Of a stretch of DNA of 64,000 nt, positions 10,499 to 17,722 are shown piece after piece. The translations under genes were made by a program, and so were the position numbers. The stretch is from Streptomyces sp. M92. GTDB lineage: Bacteria > Actinomycetota > Actinomycetes > Streptomycetales > Streptomycetaceae. How positions within the stretch are numbered: position 1 is the stretch's first letter; every line of letters begins with the position of its first letter. The notes under the pieces are model-generated. The model was not told the DNA's origin. It did not search any database and saw nothing but the letters and a program-made list of their open reading frames with translations. The DNA is taken from the NCBI RefSeq assembly GCF_028473745.1, contig NZ_CP101137.1, positions 2,108,001 through 2,172,000 of the forward strand, written 5' to 3'.

Positions 10499-11359
10499 TC
10501 AGGCCGCCGTCGCGGACCGGCGCCGGCTCGCGTACCAGACGAGGCCCGCGGTGGCCGCCGCGGCGCCTATCGCGGCGGCGGCGACCAGAGCGGGGCGCGG
10601 CGGTACGGAGAGCCCCCGGATGCGCTGCTTCAGCCGTACCGGGCGGTGGAAATCGAGGATCGGCCACTCGCGCGCGAGAGCCTCCCGGCGCAGCGCCCGG
10701 TCCGGGTTCACCGCGTGGGGGCGGCCGACGGACTCGAGCATCGGCAGATCGGTCGCCGAGTCGCTGTAGGCGTAACAGCGGCTCAGGTCGTATCCCTCGG
10801 ACTCGGCCAGCTCGCGGACCGCCTCCGCCTTGGTGGGGCCGTACGCGTAGTACTCCACCTCCCCGGTGAAGCGGCCGTCGTCGCCGACGACCATGCGGGT
10901 CGCCACCACCCGGTCCGCGCCGAGGAGCTCACCGATGGGTTCGACGACCTCGGCGCCCGACGTGGAGACGATCACGACGTCGCGGCCGGCGGTGTGGTGC
11001 TCCTCGATCAGTGAGGCGGCCTCGTCGTAGATGATCGGGTCGATCAGGTCGTGCAGGGTCTCGGCGACGAGCTCCTTGACCAGCCGGACGTCCCAGCCCC
11101 GGCAGAGGGCGGAGAGGTACTTGCGCATCCGCTCCATCTGGTCGTGGTCGGCTCCGCCCGCGAGGAAGACGAACTGGGCATACGCGGTACGCAGTACGGC
11201 CCTGCGGTTGATCAGCCCGCCTTGGTAGAACGACTTGCTGAACGTGAGTGTGCTGGACTTCGCAATGACCGTCTTGTCCAGGTCGAAGAAGGCCGCCGTG
11301 CGGGGCGAGGAGTGCGCCATGGAGTGGGGCGAGGAGTGGTTTTCCACGACTCCGAGCAT
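10499..11359 (-). CDS. HAD-IB family phosphatase (SerB-like), membrane-tethered
   Basis: A 286-residue haloacid dehalogenase-superfamily hydrolase. Motif I is FFDLDKTVIAKSS (DxDxT), motif II lies in VVIVSTSG, and motif III/IV is in YAYSDSATDLPMLE. The C-terminus ends with an Ala-rich hydrophobic helix and a cluster of Arg, suggesting a membrane tail. It is the counterpart of M. tuberculosis Rv3661, which also neighbours ssd and the 6C RNA. HAD-IB members often dephosphorylate small phosphomonoesters; the substrate is not predictable. The start is uncertain: ATG at 11359 gives the full length, while ATG at 11320 (MAHSSPRTAAFFDLD) gives a shorter and equally plausible product. Neither has a ribosome site. 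Confidence 0.82.
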   Translation of the reverse strand: MLGVVENHSSPHSMAHSSPRTAAFFDLDKTVIAKSSTLTFSKSFYQGGLINRRAVLRTAYAQFVFLAGGADHDQMERMRKYLSALCRGWDVRLVKELVAETLHDLIDPIIYDEAASLIEEHHTAGRDVVIVSTSGAEVVEPIGELLGADRVVATRMVVGDDGRFTGEVEYYAYGPTKAEAVRELAESEGYDLSRCYAYSDSATDLPMLESVGRPHAVNPDRALRREALAREWPILDFHRPVRLKQRIRGLSVPPRPALVAAAAIGAAAATAGLVWYASRRRSATAA

Positions 11360-11457
11360 AGGCGCAGCCCATTCGGCGTAAGGTGGGGCGCGTGGGTTTG
11401 CCTGAGAGGCCTCTCGGGTACACCATGGAAGTCACGGATCGTTCGCGACCGTGCTAA

Positions 11458-11551
11458 CCCGGTCCGACTCCTCCCCCCCCCCGAGTCGGCCGTGGAGACG
11501 ACCCCCGCTCTCCCCCCCGGCGGGGGTCGTCGCATGTCCGGATGGGTTTTT
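11458..11551 (+). ncRNA. 6C small RNA
   Basis: Two consecutive hairpins with cytosine-tract loops are the defining features of the actinobacterial 6C RNA. The first is CCGACTC/GAGTCGG at 11463-11489 with ten C residues in the loop. The second is GACGACCCCCGC and its complement at 11497-11531 with seven C residues in the loop. A TTTTT tract near 11546 completes a terminator. The position between a HAD phosphatase gene and ssd, read in the ssd direction, is the same as in Mycobacterium (Rv3661/Rv3660c), and I recall a Streptomyces coelicolor sRNA at this locus (scr3559). The ends are estimates. In mycobacteria 6C RNA is thought to act by base pairing through the C-rich loops. Confidence 0.9.
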
Positions 11552-11969
11552 CTCCCTCCGGCCGACCCGGAGCCCGTGGTGCGGTGCGGTCGGCGAGAGG
11601 TGTTGTCATGGGCATGATTGGCTACGGTGCGTAGTCGTCGGACTGCTCTGCGGGTGTCGTACACGGGGTGGATCGACGAGCGGCGGGGCTCACCGGTTTG
11701 AGTGACGGCGATATTCACATCCATCGAGTTGTCCACAGTTTTTGACCAAGATCCACACGATTTCCCGGATCACCGCACCGTGATTCCCACGCGTCCGGGC
11801 CGCGCCGAGTTCCATGGCCGGTTCCCTTTGCCGGACGCGTATGGCCGGCCGGTTCTCCACCGGTTCTCCACCGGATCTCCGGTCGGCCGGAAACGCGGGG
11901 TCGCAGGGGCCGCGCGAGTTACGGGACACCGGCCGCGGCCCGAAGCCGCGGCGAAGGGGGACGCAGACC
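11552..11969. promoter_or_regulatory. Upstream region of ssd with a single DnaA-box-like site
   Basis: About 418 bases without a gene. TTGTCCACA at 11729-11737 matches the Streptomyces DnaA-box consensus and is flanked by T- and A-rich bases. A single box is not an origin but could let DnaA influence ssd. I see no other clear element. Confidence 0.35.
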
Positions 11970-13166
11970 ATGACCGGGACCATCACCCATGACCCGCCGC
12001 ACCCCGCCGGAGGTAGGCAGGGCGGACCGCTGATCGTCACCGAGGACACCGATCTCCTCGACGATCTGCTGCGCCTGTGCGCGGCGGCCGGCGCGACACC
12101 GGAGGTGCACCACTCGGTGCCCGCGCCGCCCGCGACACCCGCCGTGTCGTCCACGGGAGTCACGGGGGCCACGGGGACTTCGGGGACTTCGAGGCTTTCG
12201 GGGGCTGCCAGGTGGCCGGGCGGCTGGGAGGCCGCGCCGCTCGTCCTCGTCGGCGACGACGCCGCGCGGCGCGTGCGGGGGGCCGTGAGGCGACGGGGTG
12301 TGGTCCTGGTGAGCCGCGATCAGGACGATCCCGGAGTGTGGCAGCGGGCCGTCGAGATCGGCGCCGACCACGTCCTGGTGCTCCCCGACGGCGAACAGTG
12401 GCTCGTCGACCGCATCGCCGACGTCGCCGAGGGGGTCGGCCGGCCCGCCCTCACCGTAGGCGTCATCGGGGGCCGGGGAGGTGCCGGGGCGTCCACGCTG
12501 GCCTGCGCGCTCGCCGTCACCTCCGCGCGAGAGGGACTGCGCAGCCTCCTGGTGGACGCGGATCCGCTGGGCGGCGGCCTCGACGTCCTCCTCGGCGGCG
12601 AGACGGCCGAGGGGCTGAGGTGGCCCGCGTTCGCGGCCTCGCGCGGACGGGTCGGCGGCGGCGCCCTGGAGGAGTCGCTGCCCGAACTGCATTCACTTCG
12701 GGTGCTCAGCTGGGACCGCGGCGACTGCGTCGCGGTGCCGCCCCAGGCCGTACGCGCCGTGCTCGCCGCTGCCCGGCGCAGGGGCGGCACGGTCGTCGTG
12801 GACCTGCCGCGCCGGATCGACGACGGAGTCGCCGAGGTCCTCGCCCAGCTGGACATCGGGCTCCTCGTCGTCCCGGCCGAGCTGCGGGCCGTCGCGGCGG
12901 CAGGCCGGGTGGCCGCCGCGGTCGGCATGGTGCTGCGCGATCTGCGCGTCGTGACACGGGGGCCGTACGACTCGGGCCTCGACGACCGCGAGGTGGCCCG
13001 GCTGCTCGGACTGCCGCTGGCCGGCGAGGTGCCCGTCGAGTCCGGCCTCGCGCGCGCCACCGACGGCAAGCGCCCTCCCGGCGCGTCCGCCCGTGGCCCG
13101 CTGGCGCGCTTCTGCCGGGCGTTCTGGGAGCGGGCGTTGGTGGAGACGGGGGGTGGAGCGGCGTGA
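11970..13166 (+). CDS. ssd: Septum-site-determining protein Ssd (MinD/ParA-like, CpaE-like)
   Basis: A 398-residue protein. Residues about 1-150 form an atypical receiver-like N-terminus (LIVTEDTDLLDDLLRLC), as in CpaE/TadZ. Residues about 155 onward form a MinD-like ATPase with the altered Walker A GVIGGRGGAGAST (Ala-Ser in place of Lys-Thr) and LLVDADPLGGGLD. In M. tuberculosis the homologue Rv3660c (Ssd) affects septum placement, and in tad systems the CpaE/TadZ relative localises the secretion apparatus. Direct linkage to tadA fits both. I chose ATG at 11970 with AAGGGGG upstream rather than the longer open frame from 11814. The stop overlaps the next start (GTGA), which shows translational coupling. 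Confidence 0.85.
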   Translation: MTGTITHDPPHPAGGRQGGPLIVTEDTDLLDDLLRLCAAAGATPEVHHSVPAPPATPAVSSTGVTGATGTSGTSRLSGAARWPGGWEAAPLVLVGDDAARRVRGAVRRRGVVLVSRDQDDPGVWQRAVEIGADHVLVLPDGEQWLVDRIADVAEGVGRPALTVGVIGGRGGAGASTLACALAVTSAREGLRSLLVDADPLGGGLDVLLGGETAEGLRWPAFAASRGRVGGGALEESLPELHSLRVLSWDRGDCVAVPPQAVRAVLAAARRRGGTVVVDLPRRIDDGVAEVLAQLDIGLLVVPAELRAVAAAGRVAAAVGMVLRDLRVVTRGPYDSGLDDREVARLLGLPLAGEVPVESGLARATDGKRPPGASARGPLARFCRAFWERALVETGGGAA

Positions 13167-14929
13167 AGGCGTCAGTGGGGCGTGAGGAGGCCGTGCGGCG
13201 GCCGAACGGGCGGGGTTGTGTACCGGGCTGGGCCGTCCGGGCGGCCCCTGGGGCGGAGCCGGTTTCCCGGGCGGCTGCGGGGACGACGGCCGGGGGAGGG
13301 GCTGGGCCGGAGACGGCCGCGGGTCGGACCGACGGGCTCGGCCCGGGGCGGCACCGGGGAGTGGCTCCGGGGCGGCACCGGGGAGTGGCTCCGGGGGTTG
13401 TCGGGAGGCGGTCTCAGGGGGCGGCCCCAGGGTTCGTCGGGGGACGGTCTCAGGGAGCGGCCCCGGGGTTCGTCGGAGGACGGTCTCAAGGGGTGACTCC
13501 GGGGTTCGTCGGAGGACGGTCTCAAGGGGTGACTCCGGGGTTCGTCAGGGAGCGGTTTCGGGGGACGGTCTCAGGACTCGCTCCGGGTGCGGGTGCGGGT
13601 GCGGACGCTGGAGCGGAAGTGGTGCCGGGGCTGGCTTCGGGACTTGCTTTCGGCTTGGGCGCAGGGCGGTCCTCGAGGGCTGCCGACGGAACGCCGGCAG
13701 CCGGCGCCCCGGCAGCCGTGGCCCCCGTTCCCGGCCTGGCTTCCGGGATGCTCGACGGGGTGCGGCGGTGGCTCGCCGAGAGCGGGGCGGAGCCGACGCC
13801 CGCGCGTGTGGCGCAGGCCCTGCGGGAGCAGGGGCGGGTGCTCGGTGACGCCGAGATCCTCGCGGCCGCCGGACAACTGCGTTCGGAGCTCGTCGGCAGT
13901 GGGCCACTGGAACCGCTGCTCGCCGACCCGTCGGTGACCGACGTACTGGTGTCCGCCCCGGACCGGGTCTGGGTGGACCGGGGCGGCGGCCTGGAGCTGA
14001 CATCGGTCTCCTTCCCGGACGCCGGTGCGGTACGGCGGCTCGCGCAGCGCCTCGCCACGGTCGCCGGGCGCAGGCTGGACGACGCCCGGCCCTGGGTGGA
14101 CGCACGGCTGCCCGACGGCACCCGGCTGCACGCGGTGCTGCCCCCGGTCGCCGTCGGCTGCACCTGCCTGTCGCTCCGGGTGGTACGGCCGCGTGCGTTC
14201 ACGCTCGACGAACTGGCGGCCGCCGGCACCGTGCCGCCCGGCGGTGACCGCGTACTGCGCGCGCTGCTGCGGGCACGGCTGTCCTTCCTCGTCAGCGGCG
14301 GCACCGGCAGCGGCAAGACGACGCTGCTGAGCGCGCTGCTGGGCCTGGTCCGGCCGGACGAGCGCATTGTGCTGGCCGAGGACTCGGCGGAGCTGCGGCC
14401 CGACCATCCGCACGTCGTCCACCTGGAGACCAGACCCGCCAACCAGGAGGCCGCGGGCCGGGTCACCCTGGAGGACCTGGTGCGGCAGGCGCTGCGCATG
14501 CGGCCGGACCGGCTGGTCGTCGGCGAGGTGCGCGGGCCCGAGGTGGCCCATCTCCTGGCGGCGCTGAACACCGGCCACAGCGGCTGCGGGACGGTGCACG
14601 CCAACGCCGCCGCCGACGTACCGGCCCGGCTCGAAGCCCTGGGTACGGCCGCAGGGCTGGACCGCGCGGCCCTGCACAGCCAGTTGTCGGCGGCTCTCTC
14701 GGTGGTCCTGCACCTGGTCCGGGACCGGGCGGGACGGCGCCGGATCGCCGAGGTGCACGTCCTGGAGCGCGACCCGTCGGGGCTGGTGCGGACGGTGCCG
14801 GCGTTGCGGTGGGAGCCGGAGGCCTTTGCGGCCGAGCGCGGGTGGGAGCGGTTGCGGGAGTTGCTGCGCGGAGACGGGCTCGGGCGCGAGCACGTGGATC
14901 GGAGGAGTGCGGGTGACGGTGACGGGTGA
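13163..14929 (+). CDS. tadA: TadA/CpaF-type secretion ATPase with repeat-bearing N-terminal extension
   Basis: The hexameric ATPase that powers Flp/Tad pilus assembly. From about residue 196 (MLDGVRRWLAE) onward the protein is a normal CpaF-like ATPase: VLVSAPDRVWVDRGG N-domain, Walker A SGGTGSGKTTLLSAL, Asp-box LAEDSAELRP, Walker B RLVVGEVRGPEV and His-box GHSGCGTVHANAA. The first 195 residues are unusual: low-complexity Gly/Arg/Ser with tandem units (two 24-bp and four 36-bp, 13345-13536). GTG at 13163 overlaps the ssd stop and gives 588 residues. If the repeats are not translated, ATG at 13748 or a nearby GTG is the start, although I see no good ribosome site there. The function call is firm, the start is not. 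Confidence 0.9.
   Translation: MKASVGREEAVRRPNGRGCVPGWAVRAAPGAEPVSRAAAGTTAGGGAGPETAAGRTDGLGPGRHRGVAPGRHRGVAPGVVGRRSQGAAPGFVGGRSQGAAPGFVGGRSQGVTPGFVGGRSQGVTPGFVRERFRGTVSGLAPGAGAGADAGAEVVPGLASGLAFGLGAGRSSRAADGTPAAGAPAAVAPVPGLASGMLDGVRRWLAESGAEPTPARVAQALREQGRVLGDAEILAAAGQLRSELVGSGPLEPLLADPSVTDVLVSAPDRVWVDRGGGLELTSVSFPDAGAVRRLAQRLATVAGRRLDDARPWVDARLPDGTRLHAVLPPVAVGCTCLSLRVVRPRAFTLDELAAAGTVPPGGDRVLRALLRARLSFLVSGGTGSGKTTLLSALLGLVRPDERIVLAEDSAELRPDHPHVVHLETRPANQEAAGRVTLEDLVRQALRMRPDRLVVGEVRGPEVAHLLAALNTGHSGCGTVHANAAADVPARLEALGTAAGLDRAALHSQLSAALSVVLHLVRDRAGRRRIAEVHVLERDPSGLVRTVPALRWEPEAFAAERGWERLRELLRGDGLGREHVDRRSAGDGDG
13345..13536. repeat. Tandem repeat array (24-bp x2, then 36-bp x4)
   Basis: Two 24-bp units (13345-13368, 13369-13392; GGGGCGGCACCGGGGAGTGG-type) are followed without a gap by four 36-bp units (13393-13428, 13429-13464, 13465-13500, 13501-13536). 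The last two 36-bp units are identical, and a degenerate fifth follows. In the tadA frame the 36-bp unit reads GFVGGRSQGVTP. The unit lengths are multiples of three, so copy-number change keeps the frame, but third positions are not GC-biased as in neighbouring genes. Confidence 0.9.
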
Positions 14930-15791
14930 GCTGTCGACGGGCGTCGCCCTCGGGTGCCTCGGGGCGGCGGCATGGCTGGCGGGGAGCGGGTGGCACGCCG
15001 GAGTGCGGCGCGCGCGGCTGGTGTTCGCCGGTGGCGTGGCGGCCGGCACCGGGCCGCCGTCACCGGGGCGTCGGCCGGCGGACGTGGTGCTGCGCGTCCG
15101 TGGCCGGCTGAGGCCCGAGTGGTGGGCGCCGGTGGCCGGGCTGGTGCTGGCCGTGCTGGGCGACTCGGTGCTGCCGGTCGTCGCGGGGGCGGCCGGGGTG
15201 CCGTTGCTGCGGCGCACACGCCTCGCCGGCCGGGAGAGCCGGGCCCGGGAGCGCCGGCGGGACGCGGTGATCGCCCTGTGCGGGTCCCTCGCCGGTGAGG
15301 TGCGGGCGGGACGGCAGCCGGGTGAGGCGCTGCTGTGCGCCGCGCACGATTCCGGAGGGCTCGGCGACGGGCAGGCCGCCGTGCTGGCGGCGGCGCGCTT
15401 CGGCGGGGACGTGCCGGGGGCCCTCACGGTGGCGGCGCGGCGACCGGGGGCGGAGGGGTTACGGGGCCTCGCGGCGTGCTGGCGGGTCGCCGCCGACCAG
15501 GGCGCCGGACTGGCGGCCGGTCTCGACCGGCTAGAGGGCGCCCTGCGTGCCGAACGGGACCAGCGCGCCGACCTGCGGGCCCAGTTGGCGGGCGCGCGAG
15601 CCACGGCCGTGATGCTCGCCGGTCTGCCGGTCTTCGGCCTCCTGCTCGGCGCCGCCCTCGGGTCCGACCCGCTGCACGTGCTGCTGCACACCGGAGCCGG
15701 GCTGGGCTGTCTGCTGGCGGGCGGGGCCCTGGAGGGCCTGGGCGTGTGGTGGGTGACGCGGATCGTGCGCATGGCGGAGGCGGCGTCGTGA
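14913..15791 (+). CDS. tadB: TadB-like type II/IV secretion membrane protein
   Basis: A 292-residue integral membrane protein with the GspF-type organisation: two N-terminal hydrophobic segments, a cytoplasmic helical domain (about 110-215, containing RDAVIALCGSLAGEVRAGRQ) and two C-terminal membrane segments. It should form the inner-membrane platform with TadC, on which TadA acts. GTG at 14913 is chosen because GGAGG lies 7 bases upstream at 14901. It overlaps tadA by 17 bases, and its stop overlaps the next start by 4. Confidence 0.85.
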   Translation: MTVTGELSTGVALGCLGAAAWLAGSGWHAGVRRARLVFAGGVAAGTGPPSPGRRPADVVLRVRGRLRPEWWAPVAGLVLAVLGDSVLPVVAGAAGVPLLRRTRLAGRESRARERRRDAVIALCGSLAGEVRAGRQPGEALLCAAHDSGGLGDGQAAVLAAARFGGDVPGALTVAARRPGAEGLRGLAACWRVAADQGAGLAAGLDRLEGALRAERDQRADLRAQLAGARATAVMLAGLPVFGLLLGAALGSDPLHVLLHTGAGLGCLLAGGALEGLGVWWVTRIVRMAEAAS

Positions 15792-16585
15792 CCGCGGACG
15801 TTGTCCACAGGCTGGGGGCGGTGACGGGAGCGGTGCTGATCGCCGGCTGGCTGGCCCACGGATGCGCGGCCTCGCGGAGGGCGCGGACCGCGCGCAGACG
15901 GCTCGCCGTGCTGCTGGCCCCGCCGGCGGTGCGTTCCGGCCCAGGACGCGCCGAGGTGCTGGGCGCGGTGCGTGACCGGCTGCCGTTGGTGGCCGCGGTG
16001 GGGGTGGGCTGGGCCCTGGTCGGGGGCGTCACCGGTGTGGTGGCGGGTTTGGCGGGCGCGGTGGTGCTGTGGCGCCTGCGCGCTCGGCGGGCGGCCGCCG
16101 GTACCGCCGCGGAGCAGAGCCGTGCCGCCGAGGCCGCCCGCCAACTGCCCCTGGCGGCCGACCTGCTGGCAGCGTGCGTCGCGGCCGGTGCCGGGCCGGT
16201 GACCGCGGCCCACGCGGTGGGCGAGGCCCTCGGCGGGCCCGTGGGGGACGCGCTGGGCCGTGGCGCGGCGGAGGTGCGGCTCGGCGGTGAGCCGGGCGGT
16301 GCCTGGCGGGCACTCGCCGCTCTCCCGGGTGCCGCTCCCCTGGCGCGGCTGTTGGAACGGGCCGATGTGTCCGGGCTCCCCGCGGCCGGCCCCGTCGCCC
16401 GGCTGGCCACCCAGGCCCGTACCGACTGGGCCCGCACCACGACGGCACGGGCCCGCCGGGCGGCCGTCATGGTCACCGCGCCGGTGGGGCTGTGCTTCCT
16501 GCCCGCGTTCATCGCGGTGGGTGTGCTGCCGGTGGTGATCGGGCTCGCGGGCGGGGTGCTGGGGGACGGGGGAGGTGGTGGCTGA
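15788..16585 (+). CDS. tadC: TadC-like secretion membrane protein
   Basis: A 265-residue partner of TadB. It has hydrophobic segments near residues 7-25 and 60-95, then a cytoplasmic GspF-like helical domain (QLPLAADLLAACVAAGAGP) and a final hydrophobic hairpin (VTAPVGLCFLPAFIAVGVLPVVIGL). The GTG start at 15788 overlaps the tadB stop (GTGA). A TTGTCCACA sequence just inside the gene is within coding DNA and probably fortuitous. The platform role is inferred from the family. Confidence 0.83.
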   Translation: MTADVVHRLGAVTGAVLIAGWLAHGCAASRRARTARRRLAVLLAPPAVRSGPGRAEVLGAVRDRLPLVAAVGVGWALVGGVTGVVAGLAGAVVLWRLRARRAAAGTAAEQSRAAEAARQLPLAADLLAACVAAGAGPVTAAHAVGEALGGPVGDALGRGAAEVRLGGEPGGAWRALAALPGAAPLARLLERADVSGLPAAGPVARLATQARTDWARTTTARARRAAVMVTAPVGLCFLPAFIAVGVLPVVIGLAGGVLGDGGGGG

Positions 16586-16660
16586 CGGGAGGGGTGGACC
16601 GATGGACCGGTGGGCGAACAACCAGTAGCGATCAACGTGAAAGAACCTCAGGGGGTTGTG

Positions 16661-16891
16661 ATGTATCAGGTGGTACGGGCGCGGACGAGTGCCCTGATCT
16701 GTGCGATGCGGTCGGCACGGCGCGGGCGGGCCGCTGCGTCGCGGGACGAGGGAATGGTCACGTCCGAGTACGCGATGGGGATCGTCGCGGCGGTGGCCTT
16801 CGCCGTGGTCCTCTACAAGGTGGTGACGAGCGGGGCGGTCAGCGCGGAGCTGCAGGGCATCGTGAAGCAGGCACTCGATGCGCGGATGTGA
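16661..16891 (+). CDS. DUF4244 protein, Flp-pilin-like
   Basis: A 76-residue protein. After a basic N-terminus comes DEGMVTSEYAMGIVAAVAFA, a pattern like type IV/Flp prepilins, where a prepilin peptidase cleaves before a glutamate-bearing hydrophobic helix (TSEYA with Glu at +5-like position). It is the DUF4244 family seen in actinobacterial tad loci. ATG at 16661 has AGGGGG upstream, and GTG at 16658 is directly in front. It likely encodes the major pilin subunit of this locus, by position and motif. No prepilin peptidase gene is in the window. Confidence 0.82.
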   Translation: MYQVVRARTSALICAMRSARRGRAAASRDEGMVTSEYAMGIVAAVAFAVVLYKVVTSGAVSAELQGIVKQALDARM

Positions 16892-17264
16892 GCGGCGTGC
16901 GAGGGCGGGGTCCCGCGACTCGGACCGGGGCTTCGTGACGGCGGAGACCGCCGTGGTGCTGCCCGTGCTGGTCGTGTTCGCGATGGCGCTGGTGTGGGGG
17001 CTGCTCGTGGTGGCCGCGCAGATCCAGTGTGTGGACGCGGCCCGGACGGGTGCCCGCGCGGCGGCCCGCCAGGACCCGGCCGACGCGGTCGCCGAGGTCA
17101 CCCGGGAGGCGGCACCCCGCGGGGCGCGGGTCACGGTCAGCCGGGAGGGGGACCGGGTCCGCGTGGTCGTGGTGGCCGAGCCACCGGCGCTGCGCGGGCT
17201 GCCCTTCGAGGTACGGGAGGAGGCCGTGGCGTCGGTGGAGCGGACGGCGGGGGGTGTGCCGTGA
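16878..17264 (+). CDS. tadE: TadE-family pseudopilin
   Basis: A 128-residue protein with an N-terminal FVTAETAVVLPVLVVFAMALVWGLL segment in two parts: TAETAVVLP is the TadE signature and is followed by one transmembrane helix. The C-terminal half is a small extracytoplasmic domain. ATG at 16878 overlaps the DUF4244 gene by 14 bases, so translation is probably coupled. It is expected to act as a minor pilin. Confidence 0.85.
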   Translation: MRGCERRARAGSRDSDRGFVTAETAVVLPVLVVFAMALVWGLLVVAAQIQCVDAARTGARAAARQDPADAVAEVTREAAPRGARVTVSREGDRVRVVVVAEPPALRGLPFEVREEAVASVERTAGGVP

Positions 17265-17707
17265 GGATCCGGGCCGGGAACGCCGACCGGGGTTCCGCCA
17301 CTGTCTGGAGCGTCGGTGCCGTCACCGTGCTGTGCCTGGTGTTCGGTGTCGTGCTGGCCCTGGGCCAGGCGGTGGTGGCCCGGCACCGTGCGGCCGGCGG
17401 CGCCGACCTGGCGGCGCTGGCGGCGGCGGCCCACTGGGACCGGGGCGGTACGGCGGCGTGTGCCCGGGCGGAACGGATCGCGGCGGCCCAGGGGACCCGG
17501 TTGGTCAGCTGCGTGCTCACGGGGCAGGTCTCGGACGTGACGGTGGCAGCGGGCCGGCGTCCGTTCTCGGCGGAGACCCGGGCAAGGGCGGGCCCGGCGG
17601 TGGAGGCTCGCCCGGCGGGGCACGGGGTGCCGGCGGACCGGTCGGCGGGGGTTACGGCGCTGGAGGTCCCGTCGCAAGAGCCGCCCCCACGGAAGTCGCC
17701 CACGTGA
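17261..17707 (+). CDS. Rv3654c/TadG-like secreted helicase-adjacent protein
   Basis: A 148-residue protein. DRGSATVWSVGAVTVLCLVFGVVL gives one N-terminal membrane helix preceded by the GSATVW motif of the flp-locus TadG-like family, followed by ADLAALAAAAHW, also conserved in that family. The C-terminus is Pro- and Arg-rich. GTG at 17261 overlaps the tadE stop. It ends the tad operon and converges on the helicase gene with only 15 bases between. Confidence 0.8.
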   Translation: MRIRAGNADRGSATVWSVGAVTVLCLVFGVVLALGQAVVARHRAAGGADLAALAAAAHWDRGGTAACARAERIAAAQGTRLVSCVLTGQVSDVTVAAGRRPFSAETRARAGPAVEARPAGHGVPADRSAGVTALEVPSQEPPPRKSPT

Positions 17708-17722
17708 GGCCCCTGGTCGGCA

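Noticed and set aside
11729..11737. An oriC-type cluster near the DnaA box before ssd
   Set aside because: Only one good box is present, with no dnaA or dnaN nearby.
13345..13536. CRISPR array
   Set aside because: The repeats are directly adjacent without unique spacers and lie in a coding frame.
15796..15804. TTGTCCACA at the start of tadC
   Set aside because: A DnaA-box match within coding sequence, alone; probably chance.
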